A stretch of 64,000 nucleotides of DNA from Marmoricola sp. OAE513 (GCF_040546585.1 NZ_JBEPOC010000001.1:2604001-2668000), one strand, 5' to 3'. Numbered from the stretch's first letter, positions 1 to 9,141 are shown. The notes: a model not told the origin generated them from the letters alone. Program-made: numbers and translations.

Positions 1-2126
1 ACCCCGAGCAGGACGCACCACGCGGACGCCGCCGGCGAGTACAGCGCCACCGCGCCCGGGTCGTGGTGCGGTGCGATCCGCAGTGCGACCCCGACCGCGA
101 CCGCTGCCAGGGCGACCTCGAACGGTCGTCGGCGGTGCAGGTTCCGTACGCCGGGCAGGCAGAGCGCGGCTGCCAGTCCCAGCGCCGTCCAGGTCGCGGT
201 CTCCAGGAACCACAGCTGCCAGTCGGCGTCCCAGCTGCGCTCGCCGAGGAGGAAGTTGAGCATCAGGGCGGTCGGCCAGTCGTAGCTGCCGCGGACCAGG
301 ATCACGCCGACGATGACCACCACGGCGGGGAGCAGCATCTCCCGGAGGGCGCGCAGGGTCGAGGTCAGTCGTTCGGCGGCGTCGGTCCGTGCGAGCGCGA
401 ACCGGGTGAGGTTGAAGCCGAAGATCGCCAGCAGGACGTGGGCCCCGCCCTGGGTCTTCCAGAGGTCCACGTGCGAGCCGACCACCAGGAGGATCGCCAG
501 CGCGCGCAGCACCATCGGCGTCTCCAGCCAGGCCCAGGCCCGACGCGGACGCGTGGCCGTGACGGAGAGCTCGGCGACGGTCAGCTCGGGCCAGTTCGCC
601 GGAACGGTGCCGAGCAGCCGCTCCAGGCGGGCGAAGGTCTCGACGTACGACAACGAGTCGCCGCGCAGCGAGAGGAAGGAGTCGTCATCGGAGACGTCCC
701 GGCCGAAGACCCCGGCGTACGCCGACGCCACGTCCTCGGGCGCCGCCGACGCCGGGGCTCGCCGGGCCAGAGCGCCGAGGGCAGCCAGGTCCGTCTTGCC
801 GTGGGCCGTCCGCGGGACCTCGTCCAGGACGTGGCCGTGCACAGCGTGAGCAGGCACGCAGTGGGAGCTGGAGATCTCCGCGCGCGCGGTGTCCAGGTCC
901 TCCGGGTCTGTCGCGAAGACGTGCAGCCTGTCGCCCTCGACGACCAGGGACGCCCGGACCCCGCCCGCAGCGAGCTGGTGCTCGGCGTGGTCGAGGTCGA
1001 GCCGTACGCCGAACAGCTTGGCCACCCGGTTGCAGCGCCCGACGATCTCGAACAGTCCGTCGTCGTGCTGGACGGCGAGGTCGCCGGTGCGGAGCTCGGT
1101 CAGGGTCGCGCCGAGGGCGAGGTCGGCCGCGGTGCGGGCGTACCCGAGCATGACGTTCGGGCCGCTGTAGACGAGCTCGCCGTGGTCGATGCGGAACTCG
1201 CCGCCGGCGATGGGGACGCCGATGCAGTCCGGGCGTTGCGCCGCCATCCCGGCCGGCAGGTAGGCCATCCGAGCAGTGGCCTCGGTCTGCCCGTACATCA
1301 CCACGAGCTCGACGTCGCGCGCGGCAGCACGCAGGGCCAGGTCGCGCACGACCGCGGGCGCGAGCCGGCCGCCCGCCTGGGTCACCTGCCGCAACCCGGC
1401 GACCGCCAGCCAGTCCTGGCCGGACCGCTCGAGGAGCTCGAACGTGTACGGCACCCCGGCGAGCGAGGTCGCCCCGGCGCGCTCGAAGGAGTCCAGGAAG
1501 TCCGGTTCCACCACGGACTGCTCGGTCAGCCAGAGGCTGCCGCCGGCCTGGAGGTGCGAGTTCACCACCGACAGCCCGTAGCAGTACTGCATCGGCAGGG
1601 TCGTCGCCGCGCGCGAGGTCTCGTCGAGACCGAGGTAGTCCGCGATCGCTGCGGCATTGCTGCGCAGGTTCTCGCGCGAGAGCCGTACGAGCTTGGGTGT
1701 ACCGGTCGAACCCGAGGTGCCGAGGAGCACGGCCAGGTCGGGGTGGAGGTCGTGCGTGGTCGTCGTCCGGATCTCGTCGTCGACCCAGTGGTCGCCGAGC
1801 CGGGAGCAGACCAGGTCGGGTCGGTACTCGGCGGCCAGCTGCTCCCACTGGCGGCGCGCAGCAACCGCGCTGAGGTCGGGGACCAGGAGCACGGGGTGGT
1901 GGCCCCGGAGCGCGGCGAGGTAGGTCGCCAACGGTTCGACGGCGTTGCCGCACTCGAGCATGATCAGGCGCCGGCTGGTGCCGAGCACCTCCAGGCGGCG
2001 CGTCACCATCGCGTCGAGCTCGGCGTGCGAGATCACCCGGTCGTCGGTCACGAGTGCCGTGGCCGTACCGCGGCGGGCGAGGGTGAGCAGTCCGTCCGGC
2101 TCGGGCAGGTCGTGCGCGAGGCTCAC
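1..2126 (-). CDS. Adenylation / carrier / acyltransferase-3 fusion protein (3' end outside window)
   Basis: Starts with GTG at 2126, overlapping the fbpC stop by 4 bases (GTGA), so it is translationally coupled to the iron transporter. 708 codons are visible and the frame is still open at base 1. Domains in order: an AMP-binding adenylation domain (about residues 20-465) with the phosphate loop LLGTSGSTGTPK near residue 130; a short carrier domain with the phosphopantetheine site LRGDSLS near residue 488; then, from about residue 530, a multi-pass membrane region beginning RALAILLVVGSHVDLW, which resembles acyltransferase-3 (OafA-type) proteins. Inference: an acyl group is activated, loaded on the internal carrier and passed to the membrane acyltransferase for transfer to a surface or exported molecule. 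Iron-operon membership suggests a siderophore or envelope target. Substrate unknown. Confidence 0.8.
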   Translation of the reverse strand, partial: MSLAHDLPEPDGLLTLARRGTATALVTDDRVISHAELDAMVTRRLEVLGTSRRLIMLECGNAVEPLATYLAALRGHHPVLLVPDLSAVAARRQWEQLAAEYRPDLVCSRLGDHWVDDEIRTTTTHDLHPDLAVLLGTSGSTGTPKLVRLSRENLRSNAAAIADYLGLDETSRAATTLPMQYCYGLSVVNSHLQAGGSLWLTEQSVVEPDFLDSFERAGATSLAGVPYTFELLERSGQDWLAVAGLRQVTQAGGRLAPAVVRDLALRAAARDVELVVMYGQTEATARMAYLPAGMAAQRPDCIGVPIAGGEFRIDHGELVYSGPNVMLGYARTAADLALGATLTELRTGDLAVQHDDGLFEIVGRCNRVAKLFGVRLDLDHAEHQLAAGGVRASLVVEGDRLHVFATDPEDLDTARAEISSSHCVPAHAVHGHVLDEVPRTAHGKTDLAALGALARRAPASAAPEDVASAYAGVFGRDVSDDDSFLSLRGDSLSYVETFARLERLLGTVPANWPELTVAELSVTATRPRRAWAWLETPMVLRALAILLVVGSHVDLWKTQGGAHVLLAIFGFNLTRFALARTDAAERLTSTLRALREMLLPAVVVIVGVILVRGSYDWPTALMLNFLLGERSWDADWQLWFLETATWTALGLAAALCLPGVRNLHRRRPFEVALAAVAVGVALRIAPHHDPGAVALYSPAASAWCVLLG

Positions 2127-3151
2127 TGACCGTCCTCCGCGAAGGTGATGGCGCGGCCGTCCACGGTGACCCCGACCCGGTCGCCCGGCCCGGGCGTGCG
2201 GGTGGAGGAACCTCGAGCCGTGACCACCGAGCCGTCCTCGAGCCGGACCCGGACGACCACCTGGGCGCCGTAGTAGCTGACGTCCTCGACCGTGGCCGGT
2301 ACGCCGGTGCCCGGTGCCCCGAGCACCAGCTGCTCGGGCCGCAGCACGAGGCGGACCGGTCCGTCAGCGGCGCCGACCTCGATCGCGCCGAGGACGGTCG
2401 TCGCGACTCCGGCGCGGACCTGGCCCACCACCACCGAGGCGCCGCCGACGAATTCGGCCGTCTCGACGTCGACGGGGCTGAGGTACAGGTCTGCCGGTGC
2501 TGCCACCTGGACGAACCGGCCGGCCCGCATCACCGCGACCTGGTCGGCCAGCGATAGCGCCTCACCCTGGTCGTGGGTGACCAGCAGTGCGGTCGCGCCC
2601 GCGTGCCGCAGCACCCGGGAGACGGCTCGCCCGGCCGAGGCGCGCAGACCGGCGTCGAGACCGGAGAAAGGTTCGTCGAGGAGGACGACTCGAGGCCGGG
2701 GAGCCAGGGCGCGTGCGATGGCGACGCGCTGCTGCTGCCCGCCGGAGAGCTGGTGCGGAGCCCGCGTCGACAGCTCGGGTGCGAGCTCGGCCAGCTCCAT
2801 CAGCTCGCCCAGCCGGGCCGCCGTGCGCTCGCGCCGGGGCAGGCCGAACAGGATGTTGGCCGCGACGTCGAGGTGCGGGAACAGCGCGCCCTCCTGCGGC
2901 ACGTAGCCGACACCGCGGAGCTCGGGCTTGGTGCTGGTCGTGCCGTCGTCGACGACGCGCTCGCCGATCGAGACGGTCCCGGAGTCGGCGCGCACGAAGC
3001 CGGCGACGATCCGCAGCAGCGTCGTCTTGCCGCAGCCCGAGGCGCCGAGGACAGCGGTGATCGATCCGTTCGGGACGTGCAGGTCCACCGACCGCAGGAC
3101 CTCCTGCGCGCCGTACGCCTTGCTGACGGACGTCACCGTGACGGCACTCAT
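2123..3151 (-). CDS. fbpC: Ferric iron ABC transporter ATP-binding protein
   Basis: 342 residues. It powers iron import with the permease and binding protein encoded upstream. Walker A is GASGCGKTT (about residues 36-44), the signature is LSGGQQQRV, and Walker B is VVLLDEP followed by FSGLD. The C-terminal third after about residue 240 looks like a TOBE_2 regulatory domain, as in the Fbp/Pot family. ATG at 3151 overlaps the stop of the permease gene by 4 bases, and its own stop overlaps the next gene by 4. The order binding protein-permease-ATPase with a single fused permease is typical of Fbp-type ferric uptake. A thiamine or polyamine substrate is less likely because of the iron box upstream of the operon. 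Confidence 0.88.
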   Translation of the reverse strand: MSAVTVTSVSKAYGAQEVLRSVDLHVPNGSITAVLGASGCGKTTLLRIVAGFVRADSGTVSIGERVVDDGTTSTKPELRGVGYVPQEGALFPHLDVAANILFGLPRRERTAARLGELMELAELAPELSTRAPHQLSGGQQQRVAIARALAPRPRVVLLDEPFSGLDAGLRASAGRAVSRVLRHAGATALLVTHDQGEALSLADQVAVMRAGRFVQVAAPADLYLSPVDVETAEFVGGASVVVGQVRAGVATTVLGAIEVGAADGPVRLVLRPEQLVLGAPGTGVPATVEDVSYYGAQVVVRVRLEDGSVVTARGSSTRTPGPGDRVGVTVDGRAITFAEDGQ

Positions 3152-4683
3152 GCTGTCCTCTCTGGTCGGACCTGACGGGACAGCATGACGGTGGCGGGGA
3201 CCGCGGCGAGCACCAGCAGCACCGCGTACGGCGCCGCCGCGCCGTACCGGACCGAGGACGAGTTCGACCAGAACTCGGTCGCCAGGGTGGTCGTGCCGAT
3301 CGGGGAGAGCAGCAGCGTCGCGGTGAGCTCGGTGCTGACCGCGAGGAACACCAGGGCCAGGCCGGCGCCGACGCCCGGGGCGACCAGCCGGACGGTCACC
3401 CGCAGGAACGTGCGCCAGGCCGACAGCCCGAGGCTGCGGGCGACGTCGTCGAGGAGCGGCGGTGCCTGCTCCAACGAGCTGCGCACGCTGACCAGCGCCC
3501 GTGGCAGGAACAGGATCGCGTAGGCCAGCAACAGCACCGGCACGGTCTGGTAGACCGAGGGGGCGTAGCGGATCGAGACCGTTACCAGCGCCAGGGCCAC
3601 CACGATGCCGGGCAGCGAGTTCGCCGTGTACGCCGCGCGCTCGAGGACGGTGCTGACGACTCCGCGTCGGCGCACGACCAACCAGGCCAGCGGCATCGCC
3701 ATCGCCATCGTGAGGGCGGCGCCTCCCAGGGCGAGGCCGACGGTGCTGGCCAGCGCGCTGGTCAGCTCGTCGACGGGGAACGCCGTGGAGGACCCGACCC
3801 GCAGCCAGTGCGCCAGGGAGTAGAGCGGTACCCCGAGCGCGAGCACGGTCAGCCCGGTGAGCAGGCCCAGCACCGGGACGGTCCGCCAGCCGAGGCGGAT
3901 GGGTTCAGGGCGCCGGCCGGTGCCCTTGCCCACCCGGTCGACCCGGCGCGACCCTCGTCCGAGGAGCTCGACTGTCAGGAGCAGGATGCACAGCACCACC
4001 AGGACGCCGGAGAGCGCCGTACCGGCATCGCTGGCGAAGCTGGACTGGTACTGCCCGTAGATCGCGGTCGTGAAGGTGTCGTAGTTGAGCAGCTGCAGAG
4101 CGCCGAACTCGGCAAGGACGTGAAGCCCGACCAGCAGCGCGCCTCCGAGCACGGCGGGCAGCAGCCGGGGGAGCGCTGCGGAGAAGAACGCCGCCGTACG
4201 GCCGCGGCCCAGCGACCGGGCGACCTCCTCCGGGGCGGCCTCGAGCGACACCAGCGCCCCGGTCACCGGGAGGTAGACCAACGGGTAGTACGACAGCGAG
4301 ACGACGAGCACCGTGCCGAGGTAGGACTGGACGTCGTTGGTCAGGGAGACCCAGCCGTAGGAGTTCACGAAGGCCGGTACGGCGAGCGGCGCCGCCAGCA
4401 GGCCGTGCCACCAGCCGCGCAGGCGCAGATCGGTGCGGCACACCAGGAACGCGCACCCGAGCCCGAGGAGCACGGTGAGCGCGACCGTTGCGAGCATGAG
4501 CAGGAGGGTGTTGCGCAGCAGCTCCCCGACCCGCGGACGCCAGAGCAGCGCGTGCAGGTCGGCCGGGCCCATGGCGAGGACCGCGTAGACGACGTAGCCC
4601 AGCGGGATCAGTGCCAGCAAGACGACGACGAGACCGACCAGCGGGAGGGCGGAGGCCCCCCGACGGGCCGGCAGCACGGTCAC
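3148..4683 (-). CDS. fbpB: Ferric iron ABC transporter permease (fused, two permease domains)
   Basis: 511 residues with about twelve hydrophobic segments, arranged as two binding-protein-dependent permease domains in one chain, the usual form for FbpB/SfuB. EAA-type loops are visible in each half (EEVARSLGRGRTAAFF near residues 153-168 and DDVARSLGLSAWRTFLRV in the second half); these contact the ATPase. Start and stop overlap neighbours by 4 bases on both sides, so fbpA, fbpB, fbpC and the following fusion gene form one tightly coupled transcript. Expected in the cytoplasmic membrane. Confidence 0.88.
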   Translation of the reverse strand: MTVLPARRGASALPLVGLVVVLLALIPLGYVVYAVLAMGPADLHALLWRPRVGELLRNTLLLMLATVALTVLLGLGCAFLVCRTDLRLRGWWHGLLAAPLAVPAFVNSYGWVSLTNDVQSYLGTVLVVSLSYYPLVYLPVTGALVSLEAAPEEVARSLGRGRTAAFFSAALPRLLPAVLGGALLVGLHVLAEFGALQLLNYDTFTTAIYGQYQSSFASDAGTALSGVLVVLCILLLTVELLGRGSRRVDRVGKGTGRRPEPIRLGWRTVPVLGLLTGLTVLALGVPLYSLAHWLRVGSSTAFPVDELTSALASTVGLALGGAALTMAMAMPLAWLVVRRRGVVSTVLERAAYTANSLPGIVVALALVTVSIRYAPSVYQTVPVLLLAYAILFLPRALVSVRSSLEQAPPLLDDVARSLGLSAWRTFLRVTVRLVAPGVGAGLALVFLAVSTELTATLLLSPIGTTTLATEFWSNSSSVRYGAAAPYAVLLVLAAVPATVMLSRQVRPERTA

Positions 4684-5708
4684 AGCAGGTCGGCGTCCTG
4701 CATCAGCTCGACGACCTTCTTGCTGTCGAGGTCGGAGATGCCGACGCTGGGCGGCTGCAGCTCGCCGAAGGGCTTCACGTCGCGGCCCAGCGGAACCTCC
4801 GGGTTCAAGGTGTACTCCAGCGCGTAGGAGTCGGCGATGATCTGCTGGCCCTCCTTGCTGGTGAGGTAGTCGACGAACTTCTTCGCGTCGGCGCCGTGCT
4901 TGCCGTTCTCGAGGACACCCGCGCCCGAGGTGGACACGAACGCGCCGGGGTCGGCGTTGCCGAAGAAGTGCAGCGCGCTGTCGTTGCTGTTGTCGCCGGC
5001 CTCCTCCTGGTCGCGGTACCAGTAGTAGTGGTAGATGATCCCGGTCGCGACCTCACCGGCGTTGACCGACTGGAGGACGACGTTGTTGCCCTTGTAGGTG
5101 GTGCCGTTGGCCTTGATGCCCTCGAGCCACGCCTTGGTCGCGGCCTCGCCCTTGAGGGCGAGCACGCCGGCGACGATCGCCTGGAAGTCGGCGCCGGTCG
5201 GGGAGAAGGAGACCTTGCCCTTCCACTTCGGGTCGGCGAGGTCGAGCAGCGAGGTCGGGAGGTCGGCCTCCTTGACCATCGCCTTGTTGTAGACCAGGAC
5301 GGTCGAACGGCCGGCGAACCCGGTCCAGTGACCGTCGGCCGGTCGGTACTGCGCGGGGATCCTGTCGAGGGTGGTCGCGTCCAGCGGCTCGAAGAGGTCC
5401 TTGCTGTCGACCAGCGCCATCGCCGGGGAGTTCTCGGTGAGGAAGACGTCGGCCGGGGAAGCCTTGCCCTCGGCGACGAGCTGGTTCGCGAGCTCGAGGT
5501 CGGACCCGTTGCGGAGCTTGACCTCGATACCGGTCTTCTTGGTGAAGGCCTTCGCCACCGCGTCGATCAGCTCCTCGTGCTGGGCGTTGTAGACGACCAC
5601 GGCGTTCTTGTCGTCGTCGCCACCACCGCATGCGGCCAGTGCAGGAAGGGCGAGAGCTGCGGCCGCCACGGCGACGAGGGCGCGCAGGGCACGGGGGCGT
5701 GAAACCAC
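4680..5708 (-). CDS. fbpA: Ferric iron-binding lipoprotein of ABC importer
   Basis: 342 residues, extracellular solute-binding protein. GTG start at 5708 with GGAGGA about 10 bases upstream. A lipoprotein signal is clear: basic N terminus, hydrophobic stretch, lipobox LAAC with Cys27 followed by GGGDDD. The mature part opens with VVVYNAQHEELIDAV, typical of family 1/FbpA-type proteins that hold Fe3+ through a tyrosine pair; a YHYYWYR stretch near residue 226 is the likely iron site. First gene of the operon and directly behind the IdeR-like box, so probably expressed under iron limitation. Fe3+ is inferred from family and box; ferric-siderophore is less likely for this family. Confidence 0.88.
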   Translation of the reverse strand: MVSRPRALRALVAVAAAALALPALAACGGGDDDKNAVVVYNAQHEELIDAVAKAFTKKTGIEVKLRNGSDLELANQLVAEGKASPADVFLTENSPAMALVDSKDLFEPLDATTLDRIPAQYRPADGHWTGFAGRSTVLVYNKAMVKEADLPTSLLDLADPKWKGKVSFSPTGADFQAIVAGVLALKGEAATKAWLEGIKANGTTYKGNNVVLQSVNAGEVATGIIYHYYWYRDQEEAGDNSNDSALHFFGNADPGAFVSTSGAGVLENGKHGADAKKFVDYLTSKEGQQIIADSYALEYTLNPEVPLGRDVKPFGELQPPSVGISDLDSKKVVELMQDADLL

Positions 5709-5726
5709 GGGTGGGTCCTCCGAAGA

Positions 5727-5745
5727 TTAGGTTGGCCTAAGTAAG
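5727..5745 (-). promoter_or_regulatory. IdeR/DtxR-type iron box upstream of fbpA
   Basis: The plus-strand sequence TTAGGTTGGCCTAAGTAAG lies 19-37 bases upstream of the fbpA GTG. Read on the minus strand it matches the known 19-bp DtxR/IdeR consensus TTAGGTTAGGCTAACCTAA at 14 of 19 positions, with one half (AACCTAA) intact. A further TCTAGGCTACC lies next to it and could be a second, weaker, overlapping site. Inference: with Fe2+ the repressor would shut off the whole fbpABC-fusion operon. Confidence 0.7.
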
Positions 5746-5794
5746 TCTAGGCTACCCGTGCCTCGGCGGGCAGGGCCGACCGTGTGACGTGCGC

Positions 5795-7723
5795 CTACCC
5801 CAGAGCGCCGGGCCACATCGTCGCGACGGCGTACCGCTTCCCGATCGAGAAGTCGTACTGCACCATCCGGGCGTCGTCGAGCGCCTGGCGCGCGGCCGGC
5901 GACAGGTCCTTGCTCGACACCTTGGTGCCGTCCGGCAGCATGATCCGGCCCTGCTCGAGCGCGCTGACCTGACCGTAGAGCGACTGCAGCATCGCGAAGT
6001 ACGGCGGGACCGGCGCGCCCACCGCTTCGTAGAGGATCGGCAGGAAGTGGTTGGGACTGGTCAGCGGGAGCTGCTTCACGGGGTTCGTGCCGCGGTTGCT
6101 CCAGACGAAGAACGGGGTCTGGTACATCGTCCCGCCGGGGTTGTCGCTCTTGACCTTGCCGGAGTAGATGCCGGGTAGGTGGTCACCGTAGAAGATCACC
6201 ACGGTCTTCTCGTCCGAGGCCTTGAGGTCCTCGAGGAACTCCGCCAGCGCGTCGTCGGTGTGCGCCAGCCCGCGGGCGTAGTTGCCGACCTTCCTGGCGT
6301 CCTTGCCACTCAGGCCGGACACCTTCATCGGGTCGTCGTAGGTGTCGTTCATCGGGATGTGGTTCTGCATCGTCACCAGGTTGACCATCAGCGGCTTCTC
6401 GGTGGCCTCGATCTGGCGCTCCACCTCGTCGAAGGCCGACTGGTCGGAGATGAAGTCGCTGTGGTCGATCCGGTCGTGCTCCTTCATCGTCGAGTCGTGG
6501 ATGAAGTCGTCGAAGCCGAAGGTCTTGTAGACCGACTTCCGCTTGTACATGCCGGTCATGTACGGGTGGATGGCGATCGGCTCGTGCCCGTGCGCGGCGA
6601 ACCAGCCGACCGCTGAGGGGTAGCGGTCCTCGTTGGACACGAGCATCTGGTACGGCGAGTTCATCTGCGGCGCGAACAGCCCCACCGACTGACCGGTGAG
6701 CACCTCGAACTCCATGTTCGCGGTCCCGCCGCCGTACAGCTGGGCCATCATCGTGCCGGACGTCGTCTGGTCGAGCAGCGCGCGCGTCTTGGGGATCGGG
6801 TCCTCGGCGAGCTCGAAACCCTTCAGCCGGGTCGGGTCGCTGAACGACTCGCTCAGCACGATCACCACGTTGGTGTCGTCCAGGGACCCCGTGCGGGTGG
6901 CGTTGATCCGGTCCGCCTCGGCCTGGTACTTCGCCGCCAGGGCGTCCATCGTGGCGCGGCTGTAGCCCTTCGGCTCCGACATCGCCTTCGCGGGCATGTT
7001 GTAGAGGAAGCCGCCGATGAACCCGTGGGCGGCGTAGTTGGTGCGCTGGTTCCAGGGGCGCCAGCCCGGCGTGCCGAACTCGTAGATCGACTTCCACGGG
7101 TTGCCCGGATGATTGAACGACGCGGTGCTGACCAGGAGCGCTGCCGAGACGACCACGACTCCGAGCCGCAGTGCTGCCGAGCCGACGCGACGACCGGTCG
7201 GGACCTCCTTCGACCACAACCGGGGAAGGGCTCGCTCCTCCTTGCGCGACAGGTACGCCGCCCCGCCGACGAGCGCGAGCAGGCTGATGACGACGCCGAT
7301 GATGAAGGACGGCGAGACCATCGTGGACAGGAAGCCGGGTTCGCGGATGAAGTCGATGTCACTGGGATAGATCGGCTCGAGGCGCAGGTTCAGCTTGATC
7401 CGATTCGCCACCGCGATCAGGACGACGAAGGCCCCGAGAACGCCGACGCTGAACACGACGCGGTTGGTGATGGCGACCAGGGCGATGAGCACCAGCCAGA
7501 CCAGGAAGGTGTCCGCGACGAAGGAGATGGAGAGGAAGTTGTAGCGCCAGAACCGCGGGCCGGAGGTGACCAGCACCGACAGGTCGAGCACGGTGTTGAG
7601 GACCACCGCCGCTGCTGCGGAGAACTTGATCGCCCAGAGCAGGTTCGCAACGCGGTTCGGCTGGCCCGCTTCCGGCACTGATCCGGCGGCCTCGGGCTCG
7701 GCCACGGCAGTGTCTTCAGACAT
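5795..7723 (-). CDS. LtaS-type membrane phosphoglycerol transferase (sulfatase fold)
   Basis: 642 residues. The N-terminal half has about five membrane segments (from residue 26 to about 210). The C-terminal half is an extracellular sulfatase-fold domain starting at TNVVIVLSESFSD, with GGGTANMEFEVLTG where LtaS has its catalytic threonine, HPYMTGMYKRK followed by FGFDDF, and the late metal motif YGDHLPG. This matches lipoteichoic acid synthase-like enzymes, which move glycerol-phosphate from phosphatidylglycerol to a surface polymer. The monocistronic position, between an iron operon and a ROK regulator, gives no further hint. The exact polymer made in this organism is unknown; other phosphoglycerol or phosphoethanolamine transferases of the superfamily remain possible. 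Confidence 0.8.
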   Translation of the reverse strand: MSEDTAVAEPEAAGSVPEAGQPNRVANLLWAIKFSAAAAVVLNTVLDLSVLVTSGPRFWRYNFLSISFVADTFLVWLVLIALVAITNRVVFSVGVLGAFVVLIAVANRIKLNLRLEPIYPSDIDFIREPGFLSTMVSPSFIIGVVISLLALVGGAAYLSRKEERALPRLWSKEVPTGRRVGSAALRLGVVVVSAALLVSTASFNHPGNPWKSIYEFGTPGWRPWNQRTNYAAHGFIGGFLYNMPAKAMSEPKGYSRATMDALAAKYQAEADRINATRTGSLDDTNVVIVLSESFSDPTRLKGFELAEDPIPKTRALLDQTTSGTMMAQLYGGGTANMEFEVLTGQSVGLFAPQMNSPYQMLVSNEDRYPSAVGWFAAHGHEPIAIHPYMTGMYKRKSVYKTFGFDDFIHDSTMKEHDRIDHSDFISDQSAFDEVERQIEATEKPLMVNLVTMQNHIPMNDTYDDPMKVSGLSGKDARKVGNYARGLAHTDDALAEFLEDLKASDEKTVVIFYGDHLPGIYSGKVKSDNPGGTMYQTPFFVWSNRGTNPVKQLPLTSPNHFLPILYEAVGAPVPPYFAMLQSLYGQVSALEQGRIMLPDGTKVSSKDLSPAARQALDDARMVQYDFSIGKRYAVATMWPGALG

Positions 7724-7754
7724 CGACTCGACTTCCAGGGAGGGCGTTCCGGCT

Positions 7755-7774
7755 GGTCGAGCCTAGTCGAGACC
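7755..7774. repeat. Intergenic copy of the CTCGAC-rich short repeat
   Basis: GGTCGAGCCTAGTCGAGACC lies between the LtaS-like gene and the ROK gene. It is a one-to-two-base variant of the repeat that recurs in the Ser/Thr kinase linker (62065-62526), and it is itself nearly self-complementary. The nearby regions hold no other recognisable signal. Confidence 0.5.
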
Positions 7775-7788
7775 CCGGCCGGGCAGCC

Positions 7789-8955
7789 TCAGGCCAGCAG
7801 GTCGGTGGCGTCGATGGCCAGCACCAGCGCGCCGATCATCGAGGCGCGGTCGCCGAGCTCGGCAACCAGGACCGGCGTGGTGGACGTGCCGGCCAGGACG
7901 TGCCGGCGCAGGCCCAGGCGGGCCGACTCCAGCAACAGCTCGCCGGCGTGCGCCATGTCGCCGCCGACCAGGATCACGTCGGGATTCAGCAGGTTGGTGA
8001 CCGTGGCCAGACCCCAGCCGAGGTGCAGGCCGGCGTCCTCGAAGACCCGCAGTGCGGAGACGTTGCCCTGCTGGGCGGACTCGATGATCGCGGGCACCCC
8101 GGCGCCGGGCATCTGGTCGGCCATCATGGCCAGCGCCGTGCCCGTGGCGGCGTACGCCTCGAGGCAGCCGCGACTGCCGCACCGGCACAGGGGACCCTGC
8201 TCGTCGAGGGTCAGGTGGCCGATCTCACCGGAGGTCCCGGCACTTCCGCGGAAGAGCTGGTTGTCGAGGATCAGACCGGCGCCGACACCCGAGGAGACCT
8301 TGACGAAGACCACGTTCGCGTGGCCGCGGCCGTGGCCGTGGCGGTGCTCGGCGAGCGCTCCGAGGTTGGCGTCGTTCTCGATGAGCACGTCGACACCCAG
8401 GACCGCCGAGGCGGCGTCGCGCGCGTTCAGCCCCACCCAGCCGGGCAGGATCGCCGAGCTCATCACCACGTTGTTCGACAGCGGCGCGGGCAGACCCATC
8501 CCGATGTTGCGGACGTCGGAGAGGTCGGCGCCGAGCTCGGCGAGCAGCGCGGTGAGCATCTCCTTCGCGACGGCGAGGCCCTCGGTGTGGGCATGGCCGA
8601 TGGTCAGCCGCTGGCGCGACTCGGCGACCACCTCGCCGGACATCTCGCTGATCGCGACCGAGACGTGGCTGTGCCCGAAGTCGACCCCGGCGACGAGTCC
8701 GGCGCCCCGGGCCAGTCGGACCGAGGTGCCGCGGCGTCCGGATCCGGCGACGGTGTCGACGACCTGCGAGGCCGCGAGCTCACGCACGATCGTAGAGACG
8801 GTTCCGGCGGCGAGACCGGTCTCGCGGGTGATGTCGGCCTGCGTCGCGGGCTCGGTGCCGCGGTCGAGGAGGACTGCCAGCACCCGGCGCTGGTTCGCGA
8901 CCTTGAGCGATCCCGTGGATCCCGGGGCAGCCCGGGTGGCGGAATCGGAAGACAT
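7789..8955 (-). CDS. ROK-family transcriptional repressor (XylR-like)
   Basis: 388 residues from ATG at 8955; a longer upstream open frame exists but begins with an unrelated peptide. An N-terminal winged-helix region (about residues 15-75, with ADITRETGLAAGTVSTIVREL) is followed by a ROK sugar-kinase-like domain starting VAGVDFGHSH. The zinc motif CRCGSRGCLE near residue 258 follows GEIGHLTLDE, both ROK hallmarks. It is divergent from the sugar ABC transporter genes, so it very likely represses them (and itself) and is released by the transported sugar or its phosphate. The ligand cannot be read from sequence. No kinase partner or catabolic enzyme for the sugar lies in the window. Confidence 0.88.
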   Translation of the reverse strand: MSSDSATRAAPGSTGSLKVANQRRVLAVLLDRGTEPATQADITRETGLAAGTVSTIVRELAASQVVDTVAGSGRRGTSVRLARGAGLVAGVDFGHSHVSVAISEMSGEVVAESRQRLTIGHAHTEGLAVAKEMLTALLAELGADLSDVRNIGMGLPAPLSNNVVMSSAILPGWVGLNARDAASAVLGVDVLIENDANLGALAEHRHGHGRGHANVVFVKVSSGVGAGLILDNQLFRGSAGTSGEIGHLTLDEQGPLCRCGSRGCLEAYAATGTALAMMADQMPGAGVPAIIESAQQGNVSALRVFEDAGLHLGWGLATVTNLLNPDVILVGGDMAHAGELLLESARLGLRRHVLAGTSTTPVLVAELGDRASMIGALVLAIDATDLLA

Positions 8956-9141
8956 GGGTGAACTGTGCTGCAACGGGTATGTAGCCGTCAAGAGATGTGT
9001 GCTAGCGCGTATGAAAACGCTGATGAAACGATTTGCGTTCAACTATTGACGACTACGTTGTGACCCAGCACACTTCGAAGTGCCGTACGGGCGCCTGGCT
9101 CCTCGCTCTCCGCCCTCACCCCCGCCTCCAGGAGGAAACCC
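8956..9141. promoter_or_regulatory. Divergent control region of ROK gene and sugar transporter
   Basis: 186-base region between two divergent starts, AT-richer than its surroundings around 8985-9055. It carries near-repeats GTATGAAAACG and GATGAAACG, candidate repressor half-sites. TTGACG at 9047-9052 could be a -35 element for the transporter, but no convincing -10 lies at the right distance. AGGAGG about 7 bases before 9142 is the ribosome site of the binding-protein gene. Operator limits are not defined by the sequence alone. Confidence 0.45.

Noticed and set aside
63-2129. A 688-codon plus-strand frame at the window start
   Set aside because: Antisense shadow of the adenylation/acyltransferase fusion, whose minus-strand translation carries all expected motifs.
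9047-9069. A full sigma-70-type promoter for the sugar operon from TTGACG
   Set aside because: The expected -10 position reads CACACT, too weak to call; recorded only as a possible -35.
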